Shown here: in pieces, positions 55,078-64,000 of the stretch
How positions within the stretch are numbered: position 1 is the stretch's first letter
Layout: each line of letters opens with the position of its first letter
Origin: Limoniibacter endophyticus
GTDB lineage: Bacteria > Pseudomonadota > Alphaproteobacteria > Rhizobiales > Rhizobiaceae
Assembly: GCF_014652835.1 (NCBI RefSeq)
Contig: NZ_BMZO01000003.1
Location: 124,001 to 188,000 of the forward strand
Direction of reading: 5' to 3'
Length of the DNA stretch: 64,000 bases
Notes under the pieces: model-generated
The model's database searches: none
Told to the model about the DNA's origin: nothing
The model's input: the letters and a program-made list of their open reading frames with translations, nothing else
Position numbers and translations under genes: made by a program

Positions 55078-56544
55078 ATGTTCGGCAAAAGAGGAAAATC
55101 GGGCGAATCGCGGAGTTCTGTCGAACCGCCGCGGGCGGCTCCGCGCGATGCGCAGACGGTCGATACAGCCGTTCTGGAACGACCGGCGGAAGCGCCGCGG
55201 ACTCCCGCTCCGGTGCAACGCGCTGCACCGCCGCCACCGGAACCCAAGCGCGTCGAACGCTCGGATGAATATTACCGGACAAAGCAGCAGGTTTTCTCCG
55301 CGATGATCGAGACGATCGATCTGTCGCAACTGGCCAAGCTCGACCCCACCGCTGCACGCGAGGAAATCCGTGATATCCTCAACGAGATCATCGCCGCCAA
55401 AAATATTGCGATGGCGATCTTCGAGCAGGAAGAACTACTCGAGGATATTTGTAACGACGTTCTTGGCTACGGTCCTCTCGACCCGCTTCTGGCACGCGAT
55501 GATATTGCCGATATCATGGTGAACGGGGCAACCGACGTTTATATCGAGGTCGGGGGCAAGGTGGAGAGGGCAGGTATTCGCTTTCGTGATAACCAACAAC
55601 TGCTCAGCATCTGTCAACGTATAGTCAGTCAGGTCGGACGTCGCGTCGATGAAGCAAGTCCGATCTGCGACGCGCGTCTGCCGGATGGTTCGCGCGTCAA
55701 TGTCATTGCACCGCCACTGGCCATTGATGGCGCCGCGCTCACAATTCGTAAGTTCAAGAAGGACAAGTTGACGCTTGATCAGCTTGTGCGGTTCGGTGCG
55801 ATTTCGGAGCCGGGAGCCGAGATACTCAAGATTATCGGTCGCGTGCGCTGCAATATCATCATCTCCGGCGGGACCGGCTCGGGCAAGACCACCTTGTTGA
55901 ACTGCCTGACCAACTATATCGACCGTACTGAACGGATTATCACCTGCGAAGATTCTGCCGAATTGCAGCTGCAGCAGCCGCATGTGGTGCGTCTTGAAAC
56001 GCGCCCGCCAAACCTCGAAGGCGAAGGTCAGATCACCATGACGGACCTTGTCAAGAACTGTCTCCGTATGCGCCCCGAACGCATCATTGTCGGTGAAGTA
56101 CGCGGCTCCGAGGTTTTCGACTTGTTGCAGGCAATGAACACTGGCCACGACGGTTCAATGGGCACGATCCACTCGAATTCGCCGCGCGAGTGCCTCAATC
56201 GTATTGAGTCCATGATTGCGATGGGGGGCTTTTCCCTGCCGCAGAAGACTGTGCGTGAAATCATTGTCGGCTCGGTGGATATCATAATCCAGGCCATGCG
56301 CCTGCGCGACGGTTCGCGCCGCATCACCCACATCACCGAAGTGACTGGTATGGAAGGCGATGTCATCATCACGCAGGATCTCGTCAAATACGATATCGTC
56401 GGTGAGGATGCGAACGGCAAGCTCGTAGGCGAACACCGATCCACAGGCATCACGCGTCCATATTTCTGGGACCGCGCCCGTTATTACAATGAGGAACAGC
56501 GCCTTCTGAGCGCGCTGGAAGCCTTGGGGCCGAGCGACGCCTGA
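55078..56544 (+). CDS. cpaF: Secretion ATPase CpaF (TadA)
   Basis: 488-residue type II/IV secretion ATPase that powers pilus assembly. The N-terminus (1-60) is proline- and alanine-rich and disordered; a helical segment follows, then the ATPase core with Walker [14 protein letters not shown], Asp box [20 protein letters not shown] and Walker [19 protein letters not shown]. The ATG at 55078 is close to AGCAGG, an ordinary but tight spacing. tadB follows 53 bases on. Confidence 0.94.
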   Translation: MFGKRGKSGESRSSVEPPRAAPRDAQTVDTAVLERPAEAPRTPAPVQRAAPPPPEPKRVERSDEYYRTKQQVFSAMIETIDLSQLAKLDPTAAREEIRDILNEIIAAKNIAMAIFEQEELLEDICNDVLGYGPLDPLLARDDIADIMVNGATDVYIEVGGKVERAGIRFRDNQQLLSICQRIVSQVGRRVDEASPICDARLPDGSRVNVIAPPLAIDGAALTIRKFKKDKLTLDQLVRFGAISEPGAEILKIIGRVRCNIIISGGTGSGKTTLLNCLTNYIDRTERIITCEDSAELQLQQPHVVRLETRPPNLEGEGQITMTDLVKNCLRMRPERIIVGEVRGSEVFDLLQAMNTGHDGSMGTIHSNSPRECLNRIESMIAMGGFSLPQKTVREIIVGSVDIIIQAMRLRDGSRRITHITEVTGMEGDVIITQDLVKYDIVGEDANGKLVGEHRSTGITRPYFWDRARYYNEEQRLLSALEALGPSDA

Positions 56545-56597
56545 GGGAAGGCAACGCAGGTCGGCTGTATCATCAGGATTCGAAAGGTCGAAACGCC

Positions 56598-57584
56598 ATG
56601 ACGACATTGCTCTTTGTCTTGCTTACGGCTTTTGCTGTCGCATGCGTCGCCTATGCTGTTCTGCTCCCGTCCTTGCAGAAGGAAGCAGCCATAGAAAAGC
56701 GAATGCAATCTTCTGGGTTGCGTAGCCGGGATAAATCCGGCCGGCAGACACTCGACAAGTCCAAGGAAAGCGAACGGCGCAAGAAGAATGTTCAGGAAAC
56801 CTTGAAGGATCTCGAACAACGTCAGAACGTCGACAAGCAAAAGCCTCCTTTGAAGGTGCAGATCAGGCAGGCTGGCCTCGATGTTGACGTGCGCAAATTC
56901 TATATGTTTTCAATCTTGGCCGGGTGCGCTCTTGCCCTCATTGCCTTTGTTCTGCGTGCTCCGCTCTATGCTGTAGGGGGCGCTCTCATCGTTGGTTCGC
57001 TGGGTGTCCCGCGCTGGTATCTGAAGCGTCGCGTCAAGAAGCGTATAAAGGCGTTTCTGAATGAATTTCCGAACGCGCTTGAGATCATCGTACGCGCCGT
57101 CCGATCGGGTCTGCCTATCAATGACGGAGTCAGACTGATCGCGGTAGAGGCAAAGGAGCCGGTGAAGACCGAGTTTCGGCGGATCGTGGAGGCCCAGCAG
57201 ATGGGAATGCCGCTTCCCGAAGCCGCGCTGAAGATGAGCGAAACCATTCCATGTCCGGAAGCGAATTTCTTCGGGATCGTTCTGCAGATACAGCAACAGG
57301 CAGGCGGCTCCCTGTCCGAAGCGCTCGGCAATCTTGCTAAGGTTTTGCGCGAGCGCAAGAAGATGTTGGCGAAGGTGCAGGCGATGTCGATGGAGGCAAA
57401 GGCGTCAGGCGGGATCATCGGTTCGCTTCCCATTCTGGTGGGACTTGCTGTGTATGTCATGACGCCGGACTATCTTATGCCCCTCTTCACGACGACGACT
57501 GGCAACCTGATTTTGGCGGGTGCTGCAACCTGGATGGGGATTGGCATATTCGTGATGCGCGCGATGATGGACTTCGAGGTGTGA
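56598..57584 (+). CDS. tadB: Inner-membrane pilus platform protein TadB
   Basis: 328-residue GspF-like membrane protein. One N-terminal helix (residues 4-22), a charged cytoplasmic loop, two central helices (about 105-135), the GspF domain with FLNEFPNALEIIVRAVRSGLPINDGVRLI and VLQIQQQAGGSLSEALGNLAKVLRERKKM, and C-terminal helices. It pairs with TadC to form the platform. The tadC start lies one base after its stop. Confidence 0.93.
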   Translation: MTTLLFVLLTAFAVACVAYAVLLPSLQKEAAIEKRMQSSGLRSRDKSGRQTLDKSKESERRKKNVQETLKDLEQRQNVDKQKPPLKVQIRQAGLDVDVRKFYMFSILAGCALALIAFVLRAPLYAVGGALIVGSLGVPRWYLKRRVKKRIKAFLNEFPNALEIIVRAVRSGLPINDGVRLIAVEAKEPVKTEFRRIVEAQQMGMPLPEAALKMSETIPCPEANFFGIVLQIQQQAGGSLSEALGNLAKVLRERKKMLAKVQAMSMEAKASGGIIGSLPILVGLAVYVMTPDYLMPLFTTTTGNLILAGAATWMGIGIFVMRAMMDFEV

Positions 57585-57585
57585 G

Positions 57586-58563
57586 ATGATTTCCGACATA
57601 GTTGCAGGTACTCTCGGCGATCCGTCCTTCCTAATCGCGTTGCTTGTGGCCATCGCCATGTTCGCGACGGTCTTCACGCTGCTGCCGTCGCTCGGACCCG
57701 ATCCGATGAAGGAGCGGATGAAAAGCGTCGCCTTGGAGCGCGATGCGATGATGGCGAAGCGGCGCGCCCAGTTGTCTGCGGAAGGTCAGCGCGGGCGCCT
57801 GCGTGAAAATGACGCCAAGGGTATGCGGCAGATTGTCGAAAAGCTCGACTTGCGTAAGCTCCTGGCCGACGAAAGCACGCTCATCAAATTGCGTCAGGCA
57901 GGTTTGCGCGGTGAGAACCCGATGACGCGCTTCCTCTTTTTCCGCTTTGCCCTGCCGATTGGCGTCCTTATATTGACTGCGGTTCTTTTTTTTGTGGTCG
58001 GTATGTATCCAACCGCGTCGTTTCAGCGGAAGCTGATCATCATGTTTGTCGCGGCTTATTTCGGTTTTTATCTGCCCGTCCTCTATATCTCAAATTTGAC
58101 GTCCAAGCGTCAGGCCTCCCTCCGAAGAGGTTGGCCTGACGCTCTCGATCTGCTGCTTATCTGCGTGGAATCCGGCATGTCGGTGGAAGCGGGATTACGG
58201 CGCGTTGCGCAAGAAATTCATATGCAGTCGGTCGATCTGGCCGAGGAGCTTGCGTTGACCACAGCGGAACTGTCCTATTTGCCGGAACGAAGACAGGCAT
58301 ATGAGAACCTGTCGGACCGGACCGGACTGGACGCGATCAAGAACGTGATGCAGGCTCTCATTCAGGCTGAGCGTTACGGTACGCCCGTTGCTACGGCGCT
58401 GCGGACACTGGCCAATGAAAGCCGGGAGATGCGCATGATGGAAGCCGAGAAAAAGGCCGCTGCCCTTCCGCCAAAGCTGACCGTGCCGATGATCCTGTTC
58501 TTCCTGCCTGTACTTTTCGCCGTCATTATCGGGCCGGCAATTCTTCAGGTGATGCAGCTGTAG
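57586..58563 (+). CDS. tadC: Inner-membrane pilus platform protein TadC
   Basis: 325-residue GspF-like partner of TadB with the same layout: an N-terminal helix (about 10-28), two central helices (about 120-175), and the GspF domain with WPDALDLLLICVESGMSVEAGLRRVA and ALIQAERYGTPVATALRTLANESREMRMMEAE. Ends the plus-strand cpa/tad cluster; tadD is encoded on the opposite strand with its stop 55 bases away. No good terminator is visible in that gap. Confidence 0.93.
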   Translation: MISDIVAGTLGDPSFLIALLVAIAMFATVFTLLPSLGPDPMKERMKSVALERDAMMAKRRAQLSAEGQRGRLRENDAKGMRQIVEKLDLRKLLADESTLIKLRQAGLRGENPMTRFLFFRFALPIGVLILTAVLFFVVGMYPTASFQRKLIIMFVAAYFGFYLPVLYISNLTSKRQASLRRGWPDALDLLLICVESGMSVEAGLRRVAQEIHMQSVDLAEELALTTAELSYLPERRQAYENLSDRTGLDAIKNVMQALIQAERYGTPVATALRTLANESREMRMMEAEKKAAALPPKLTVPMILFFLPVLFAVIIGPAILQVMQL

Positions 58564-58618
58564 TCTTGCGGGGAAAAGTTGGCCATCCGTCGCGGGTTTT
58601 CCGTAGATGAGACGATAA

Positions 58619-59389
58619 TTACTGCGCCTTCGTCTTCTGATCGCGCAAATCGTTCCAGACATTTTTTTGCGAGAGCAGGGAGCGCAGGTAAGCCACATTT
58701 GCCTGCGCCTGTTGGGACGGAAGATCACGCGCGGCTATTTGCTCCGCCTCCTGAAAACGGCCCTGAAGTCCTACTGCCAGGGCCAGGTTCTGCCGAATAC
58801 GCGGATCAACTCCGGGCGCCTGAGCAGCCTGCTTCAGATATCGTTCGGAGTTGGCGAGATCGCCTTCGAGAAGATATGAAACACCCATGTTGGAAAGAAC
58901 CGAAGGCTCGCCAGGCTTTATTGTGAGTGCTTTATTGTAGAGGACTCGCGCTTCGTTCACCTGCCCGAGCTGATCGAGGATCGTAGCCTCGGCGGAAAGC
59001 AGGCGCCAGTCGGGATATTCCGGTGTCTGAGAACGGCGGATGGCATCAAGTGCCTGGTTGAGTTCTCCCGCCGCTGCAAGCGCCTTGCCGTACTCAGCCA
59101 GTACCGTCCGGTCCGTTGGATAGTCGATGGCAAGTTTTCGCATGACGGCCAGTGATTGGTTTGCATTGCCACTTGCCTGAAGAGCCGAAGCGTAGCGCAT
59201 GGCCATGCGCCCATCTTTCGGATTCTTTGCGTAAGCCTGACCAATTTGCGCCAGGGATCGTGCGTTGGTGGCATCACTGCCGGATGGCGCGATGGAACCT
59301 GTCGTCATCGGATCGCGGCGATCATGCGTGCAGCCTGCAAGGCCGATTGAAAATGCGATGGCGGTGGTTATCATCAGGGCGCGCATCAT
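58619..59389 (-). CDS. tadD: TadD-like tetratricopeptide lipoprotein
   Basis: 256-residue lipoprotein: signal with lipobox LAGC at residues 17-20, then about four tetratricopeptide repeats (AMRYASALQASGNANQSLAVMRKL; LAEYGKALAAAGELNQALDAIRR; LDQLGQVNEARVLYNKALTIKP; LLEGDLANSERYLKQAAQAPG). TadD is the pilotin-like TPR protein of the pilus machine. It is on the minus strand, facing tadC, so it has its own promoter in 59390-59520. Confidence 0.86.
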   Translation of the reverse strand: MMRALMITTAIAFSIGLAGCTHDRRDPMTTGSIAPSGSDATNARSLAQIGQAYAKNPKDGRMAMRYASALQASGNANQSLAVMRKLAIDYPTDRTVLAEYGKALAAAGELNQALDAIRRSQTPEYPDWRLLSAEATILDQLGQVNEARVLYNKALTIKPGEPSVLSNMGVSYLLEGDLANSERYLKQAAQAPGVDPRIRQNLALAVGLQGRFQEAEQIAARDLPSQQAQANVAYLRSLLSQKNVWNDLRDQKTKAQ

Positions 59390-59524
59390 GTTGGCCTTTG
59401 TTCATGCATGCAAATCGGATCAATGATGAGGAAACAACTACTTCCCTTGCGTTAGAAATAATCCGTTAACCCTAATGATTGATTAAAGCGCCGCATCGCG
59501 TTCGGCTCCGTACAAGGAATTCCC

Positions 59525-60895
59525 ATGCCTGTCTCATTCGTTACCATCGGTGATTCACTACCAGTCTATCTGATTGAAAAAGGCACGCTTGATCGCGCTG
59601 ATCTGACCGATCACCAAAAGGGATGGGCAAACGCCAATGCTTTCGACGGTGAGGCGGGCAAGCTCCTGCTGATCGCAGACGGTACAGGCCGCGTGCAATC
59701 GGCGCTTTTCGGGATGGGCGCAGGTGGCGATTTTTACAGCGGCTTGGCAACTGGTGGCTTGGCAAGGCTACTCCCTAAAGGAACATGGCACTTTGCCAAC
59801 ATGCCCATCGATCCTTTCCAGGCCTGTCTTGGGCTCGCCCTTGGAGCCTATGAGTTTTCGCTCTACAAACCTTCCAGGCAAAATACGATCCAGTTCCTGT
59901 TGCCGGAAGGCGTAGACGGGGAGCATCTGGAAGCTGTCGTCGCAAGCGTCACGCTCGCCCGCGATCTCATTAATACGCCAACGAACGATATGGGGCCTGA
60001 GGAGTTGGAGAAGGCGTTTCGCGACGTGGCATCTCTCTTCGGCGCGGATGTTTCGGTTACGACCGGCAAAGAACTGCTCGACAAGAATTTTCCTATGATC
60101 CACGCGGTAGGTCGGGCAGGGGCGCAGGAACCGCGCCTGCTGGAGATGCGCTGGGGCGATGACGAGGCGCCGAAGCTGACGCTTGTGGGGAAGGGCGTCT
60201 GTTTTGACACGGGTGGTCTGGATATCAAGCCCCCGAGCAGCATGCTGCTGATGAAGAAGGATATGGGCGGCGCGGCCAATATTCTGGCGCTTGCGCGGCT
60301 CATCATGGCGGAGAATCTGCCGGTCCGCTTGCGTGTTTTGATCCCGGCCGTTGAGAATTCCATTTCTGCCGATGCCTTCCGGCCGGGCGACGTCCTGAAA
60401 AGCCGCAAGGGACTTTCTGTCGAGATAGGTAATACGGATGCCGAGGGCCGCCTCGTTCTGGCCGACGCTCTGGCATTGGCAGATGAAGAAAAGCCTGATT
60501 TGCTGATAGATATGGCGACTCTGACCGGTGCTGCACGCGTCGCGCTTGGGCCAGACCTGCCACCATTCTTCACGGATGATGAACAACTGGCTGCCTCTCT
60601 GGAACAGGCCGGACGGGATTTGGTCGATCCGCTCTGGCGTCTGCCGCTTTGGCAGCCTTATGCCGACAAGCTTTCTTCCCGTATTGCCGACATGAACAAC
60701 GTCACGACAGATGGATTTGCCGGTTCAATCACGGCCGCGCTCTTCCTGAAGCGCTTCGTGACGGATGCCAAGGCTTGGGCGCACTTTGATATTTTTGGCT
60801 GGAATCCGACCGCCAAACCGCATGCCGGCATCGGCGGTGAAGCGCAGGCCATCCGCGCCATCTTCGCCGTGCTCGTCAAGCGCTATGGTGAATGA
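59525..60895 (+). CDS. Leucyl aminopeptidase family protein (M17)
   Basis: 456-residue di-zinc aminopeptidase. The M17 signature NTDAEGRLVLADALALA carries metal ligands, and LTLVGKGVCFDTGGLDIKP with LLMKKDMGGAAN holds the active-site lysine and other ligands. Cytoplasmic, trims N-terminal residues from peptides. AAGGAATTCCC precedes the ATG. Its stop overlaps the start of the MarR-like gene (ATGATGA). Confidence 0.93.
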   Translation: MPVSFVTIGDSLPVYLIEKGTLDRADLTDHQKGWANANAFDGEAGKLLLIADGTGRVQSALFGMGAGGDFYSGLATGGLARLLPKGTWHFANMPIDPFQACLGLALGAYEFSLYKPSRQNTIQFLLPEGVDGEHLEAVVASVTLARDLINTPTNDMGPEELEKAFRDVASLFGADVSVTTGKELLDKNFPMIHAVGRAGAQEPRLLEMRWGDDEAPKLTLVGKGVCFDTGGLDIKPPSSMLLMKKDMGGAANILALARLIMAENLPVRLRVLIPAVENSISADAFRPGDVLKSRKGLSVEIGNTDAEGRLVLADALALADEEKPDLLIDMATLTGAARVALGPDLPPFFTDDEQLAASLEQAGRDLVDPLWRLPLWQPYADKLSSRIADMNNVTTDGFAGSITAALFLKRFVTDAKAWAHFDIFGWNPTAKPHAGIGGEAQAIRAIFAVLVKRYGE

Positions 60896-61248
60896 TGACA
60901 CAGCCTGATCCGATTGTTTCTCTCGGCTTTCTGCACTCCGTTGTGCTGACGCAGGTTGTTGAGGAGCAGCCGGATCTGTCTTTGCGGCAACTGGCGATTC
61001 TGCTTACCATCTATCTGGAGCCGCCGCCGCACACGATCCGTGGTCTGGCAGCGAAATTGAAGGTGACAAAGCCCGTGATCACGCGAGCGCTCGACACAAT
61101 GGGGGCGATGATGCTTGTGTCGCGGCATCGGGATGAGAAGGATCGGCGCAACGTGCTGATCCGCCGGACTGTCGAGGGAGCGCTCTATGTGGAGCGGCTG
61201 GGCGATCTGGTCGGCGAAAAGAGCGGAGTTTTCCATGTCCACACTTGA
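60892..61248 (+). CDS. MarR-like winged-helix protein
   Basis: 118-residue transcription-factor-like protein. The recognition-helix region TIRGLAAKLKVTKPVITRALDTMGAMMLVSRHRDEKDRRNVLIRRTVEGALYVERL is a typical MarR winged helix with the DxRx wing motif. It begins at an ATG overlapping the aminopeptidase stop, and its end overlaps the NlpC/P60 start by 14 bases, so it is embedded in a tight operon. Its target is unknown; possible autoregulation of this operon. Confidence 0.82.
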   Translation: MMTQPDPIVSLGFLHSVVLTQVVEEQPDLSLRQLAILLTIYLEPPPHTIRGLAAKLKVTKPVITRALDTMGAMMLVSRHRDEKDRRNVLIRRTVEGALYVERLGDLVGEKSGVFHVHT

Positions 61249-62098
61249 TGCGCGGCTGCATGCATACCGGGTCGATCTGGCCGATGCCAGACTTGAGGGC
61301 AAGGTTGAAGCGGCACGGTTCGTAACCGGCGAAATTGCCCACGTCGCCGTACCGGTGGCCGATGTCTGCCGCAAACCATCCAAGAATTCGAGCATCGATA
61401 CGCAGTTTCTATTCGGACAGGACGTAACGGTCTTCGACCGTGCTGATGGTTACGCCTGGGTGCAGGGGATGACCGACGGCTATGTCGGCTACATCGCGGA
61501 AAGCGAACTCGATGCTGGTCGAGCGCCCGTCACTCATGTCATCAAGGCACCGCGTACCTTCGTCTACTCCGATGCCGACTTGCGGTCCCCGCGCCTGCAT
61601 CCGCTTTCCATGGGCTCGCGTATCGACGTTGCAGGCACAACGGAAAAACGCGGCACACAGTACGGGATTCTGTCCACGGGTGGAGCAGTAATTCTTGGCC
61701 ATCTCTCTGCGGACGGCGAAGTGGCGCAAGATTATGTTTCTGCGGCGGAACGTCTCCTGGAAACCCCTTATCTCTGGGGCGGTACATCCGGTTTCGGCAT
61801 TGATTGCTCCGGCATTGTTCAACTGTCTCTGGCGATGGCTGGGCGTCCTTTTCTGCGCGACACGGATATGCAGGAGCGGCTTGGCGACGATATTGACGCT
61901 GGCTCTCATCTGGAGAATATCCGGCGTGGTGACTTGGTTTTCTGGAGGGGCCACGTGGCGATTTTGCAGGACGCGACGCGAATTATACACGCTAACGGGC
62001 ATACGATGAGCGTCGCGTCCGAGCCGCTTGCGGAAGCAATTGCACGCATCGCCTATCTTTATGGTCAGCCAACGGCTTTCCGCAGAGTGGTCGGCTAA
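61235..62098 (+). CDS. NlpC/P60 family cell-wall hydrolase with SH3-like N-terminus
   Basis: 287-residue protein. The N-terminal half (about 30-145) has two SH3-like segments (RADGYAWVQGMTDGYVGYIAES; LSMGSRIDVAGTTEKRG), the C-terminal half is an NlpC/P60 peptidase with catalytic cysteine in FGIDCSGIVQLSL, histidine in FWRGHVAIL and the HANGHTMSV third residue. It would cut peptidoglycan stem peptides. No signal peptide is evident, so the site of action is unclear. GGAG precedes the ATG. The family pairing with an aminopeptidase is common in rhizobia. Confidence 0.87.
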   Translation: MSTLDARLHAYRVDLADARLEGKVEAARFVTGEIAHVAVPVADVCRKPSKNSSIDTQFLFGQDVTVFDRADGYAWVQGMTDGYVGYIAESELDAGRAPVTHVIKAPRTFVYSDADLRSPRLHPLSMGSRIDVAGTTEKRGTQYGILSTGGAVILGHLSADGEVAQDYVSAAERLLETPYLWGGTSGFGIDCSGIVQLSLAMAGRPFLRDTDMQERLGDDIDAGSHLENIRRGDLVFWRGHVAILQDATRIIHANGHTMSVASEPLAEAIARIAYLYGQPTAFRRVVG

Positions 62099-62184
62099 AG
62101 GCCTGCCACCATGCAAATTCGACTGGCAATTGCACCATGAATATGGTCGATGTCTGCCGGAGATACGGTTCTATTGGAGAATTC

Positions 62185-62736
62185 ATGAGCACGCGTGACA
62201 TCGTTTTCATTGCGCTTTTCGCAGCCTTGACGGCAGCACTCGGCATCTTTCCGCCACTCACCCTGCCGATAATCGCGGTGCCGATCACCGCGCAGTCTAT
62301 GGGGCCGTTGCTCGCCGGTTCGATTCTTGGCGCCAAGCGTGGTGCATTGTCCGTCGTTCTTTTCATCGTTCTCGTCGCCATTGGCATGCCGCTTCTTGCT
62401 GGCGGTCGCGGAGGACTTGGCATTTTCTATGGCCCGACCGCCGGCTTCATCTTCGGCTGGGTGGCCAGTGCCTTTGTCACAGGCGCACTTTTCGAACGTT
62501 ACTGGAACAGCTTGAATGTGTGGAAAGCCGGTTTCTTCGCCTTCATCGGCGGCGTCGTGGTCCTCTACGCGATCGGCATGGTCTGGGTCAGCGTCATGAC
62601 CGGCCTGCCGCTGGCGCAGGTTGCTATCAGCTCCGCCCCTTTCCTCATCGGTGATGCGATCAAGATCGCGGCCGTCGCACTGGTTTCGGTCACCGTGCGA
62701 AACACCTACCCCCTGATCATCGCCAAGTCCGCTTGA
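62185..62736 (+). CDS. bioY: Biotin transporter substrate-binding subunit BioY
   Basis: 183-residue S-component of the biotin ECF transporter with about six helices. The family motifs [35 protein letters not shown] and [17 protein letters not shown] are present. The ATG at 62185 follows GGAGA; an earlier ATG at 62137 has no site. It is the first gene of bioY-bioM-bioN. I did not find a BioR palindrome (TTATAGATAA-type) in the 87 bases upstream. Confidence 0.95.
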   Translation: MSTRDIVFIALFAALTAALGIFPPLTLPIIAVPITAQSMGPLLAGSILGAKRGALSVVLFIVLVAIGMPLLAGGRGGLGIFYGPTAGFIFGWVASAFVTGALFERYWNSLNVWKAGFFAFIGGVVVLYAIGMVWVSVMTGLPLAQVAISSAPFLIGDAIKIAAVALVSVTVRNTYPLIIAKSA

Positions 62737-62746
62737 GCATTTGACC

Positions 62747-63421
62747 ATGATTGAAATCGAAAATGTCTCCCAGCGCTTTGGTAATCGCACGGTGCTGGAG
62801 GACATTTCGCTTTCATTGACGCAAAGGCGGATCGCCATTGTCGGCGCGAACGGCTCTGGCAAAAGCACCTTCGCGCGACTTCTCAACGGCCTGCAAATGC
62901 CAACGCATGGGCGCGTGACGGTCGATGGTATAGACACTGCGAAGGATGCAAGGGCGGTCCGCCGCAAAGTAGGCTTCGTTTTCCAGAATCCTGAGAACCA
63001 GATTGTCTATCCCATTGTCGAAGAAGACCTGGCTTTCGGATTGAGGGCACTGAAGCTCGACAGCGCCGAGCAGGAAAGGCGTATCACAGAGGTGCTGGAA
63101 CGTTATGATCTGAGCGCCTTCCGCAAGCATCCTACCCATCTTCTGAGCGGTGGCCAAAAGCAGATAATCGCCATTGCGGGCGTGCTCATCATGCAGCCCG
63201 AGATCATCGTCTTTGATGAACCGACAACGCTGCTCGATCTGCGCAACAAGCGGCGTGTCGCCAGAATGATCGACGCGCTGCCACAACGTGCTATCGTCGT
63301 CACGCACGATCTCGATCTGGTCGCCGATTTCGAGCGCGTCATCCTTATCGACCAGGGCAGAGTGGTGGTTGATGATCGTCCATCGATAGCGCTGCAGCGC
63401 TATCTGGATCTGATGGCATGA
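62747..63421 (+). CDS. bioM: Biotin ECF transporter ATPase BioM
   Basis: 224-residue ABC ATPase of the energy-coupling-factor type. Walker [11 protein letters not shown]-loop [23 protein letters not shown] (typical of ECF ATPases), signature LSGGQKQ and Walker [15 protein letters not shown] are intact. A TTG two codons upstream is in frame, ATG at 62747 preferred. It overlaps bioN by ATGA. Confidence 0.95.
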   Translation: MIEIENVSQRFGNRTVLEDISLSLTQRRIAIVGANGSGKSTFARLLNGLQMPTHGRVTVDGIDTAKDARAVRRKVGFVFQNPENQIVYPIVEEDLAFGLRALKLDSAEQERRITEVLERYDLSAFRKHPTHLLSGGQKQIIAIAGVLIMQPEIIVFDEPTTLLDLRNKRRVARMIDALPQRAIVVTHDLDLVADFERVILIDQGRVVVDDRPSIALQRYLDLMA

Positions 63422-64000
63422 TCGCCGCCTCACTCTACCATGAAGCGGATAGTCCGGTGCATGCACTGGCACCCGGGCTTAAACTCCTGCTTCTGGCGCT
63501 GGCCGGAACGCTTATCTTTGTCATCGCCTCGCCACTGCTTCTTCTTGCAGCGCTAATGCTCTGTGCCGGCCTATACGCCTTGGCTCGCATTCCGTTTTCG
63601 TTATTCCTGGGACAGATCAAGCCGGTGCTTTGGTTCCTGGGTATGATCTTTCTCGCGCAATGGTGGTTTCAGGATTGGCTGGTCGCGGTGATTTCGATCC
63701 TGCGTTTCGCCATTCTCGTCTGGGCGGCGTCGCTGGTGACTCTGACCACGCGCACCTCCGCCATGCTCGAGGCGATGGAGCGCGGCTTTCAACCTTTACA
63801 GCGCTTCGGCCTCGACGCGGCAAAGATCAGCCTTGCACTGTCCATGGTCCTGCGCTTCATTCCGGTTTTGGTAGCCGTTGCGAAGGAGGTGCGCGAGGCC
63901 CAGGCGGCGCGCGGCCTCGATCGCAACCTGCTTGCGCTCGCCGTGCCGCTGATCATCCGGACCCTCAAGATGGCAGACGACGTCGCGCAGGCCATCGAGG
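63418..64000 (+). CDS. bioN: Biotin ECF transporter transmembrane subunit BioN (3' partial)
   Basis: Start of the EcfT-type transmembrane component, beginning [28 protein letters not shown] with several helices, and a coupling segment [14 protein letters not shown] that matches the Ala-Arg-Gly motif which docks to the ATPase. No stop occurs before the window ends. With bioY and bioM it forms a complete biotin importer. Confidence 0.93.
   Translation, partial: MIAASLYHEADSPVHALAPGLKLLLLALAGTLIFVIASPLLLLAALMLCAGLYALARIPFSLFLGQIKPVLWFLGMIFLAQWWFQDWLVAVISILRFAILVWAASLVTLTTRTSAMLEAMERGFQPLQRFGLDAAKISLALSMVLRFIPVLVAVAKEVREAQAARGLDRNLLALAVPLIIRTLKMADDVAQAIE

Noticed and set aside
62100-62184. BioR operator upstream of bioY
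   Set aside because: No TTATAGATAA-like palindrome found in the gap.

Overview
The window looks like chromosomal DNA from a Brucella/Ochrobactrum-type alphaproteobacterium (Brucellaceae, Hyphomicrobiales). This is inferred from gene order and protein character, not from a database search. The supporting marks are the trpF-trpB-trpA-accD-folC-trxA neighbourhood, rhizobial-type PmtA, MbfA and bacterioferritin genes with Irr/ICE-type iron boxes, an RpoH-type dnaK promoter, the dnaA-dnaN-recF cluster beside rpsT, and a ctp-like Tad/Flp pilus locus.

Layout. 1-5752: end of a phosphonate uptake and catabolism operon (phnD partial, phnE1, phnE2, a 2H-phosphoesterase-like DUF1045 gene, phnM, phnN). 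5812-7031: bfd-bfr iron storage on the minus strand, with a long structured leader and two ICE-like boxes. 7237-13684: trxA, then folC, accD, trpA, a CutA fusion gene, trpB and trpF on the minus strand. 13754-18192: a YgjP-type metalloprotease, an ABHD10-like hydrolase, infC (AUU start), rpmI, rplT, pheS. 18294-25590: pheT, dnaK (RpoH promoter), a membrane acyltransferase, dnaJ. 25632-30328: two tandem PmtA-type methyltransferases, an FMN reductase, pyrF, a DUF1330 protein, a host-attachment-family protein, cysK. 30381-36906: mbfA (ICE box at its promoter), a PAP2 phosphatase, lepA, an MBL-fold hydrolase, an SH3 protein, a D-2-hydroxyacid dehydrogenase. 36936-46687, nearly all minus strand: a frameshifted GNAT pseudogene, moeB/thiF-like, recF, dnaN, dnaA, rpsT, enoyl-CoA hydratase, mutM, deoB. 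46828-59389: an orphan PhnD-like binding protein and a Tad/Flp pilus locus (two TadE-like genes, a short CpaC-N-like protein, flp, cpaA-F, tadB, tadC, tadD). 59525-64000: leucyl aminopeptidase, a MarR-like protein, an NlpC/P60 protein, and the biotin ECF transporter bioY-bioM-bioN (bioN cut by the window edge).

How the genes work together. phnM and phnN act in the C-P lyase pathway downstream of uptake by PhnD/PhnE. bfd-bfr and mbfA share an identical 15-base Irr-type operator and so look co-regulated for iron storage and export. DnaK and DnaJ, PheS and PheT, and DnaA, DnaN and RecF are classic partners. The cpa/tad genes together specify a complete-looking Flp pilus export machine. BioYMN is a complete biotin uptake system.

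Most of the window is ordinary housekeeping DNA. The items most worth a second look are the shared Irr-type boxes, a compound palindromic element sitting inside the bfd leader, the CutA-unknown domain fusion within the trp operon, the GNAT pseudogene, a cysteine-free AccD, and several unexplained perfect palindromes. I did not find a clearly novel multi-gene system, CRISPR array, prophage, insertion sequence or tRNA.
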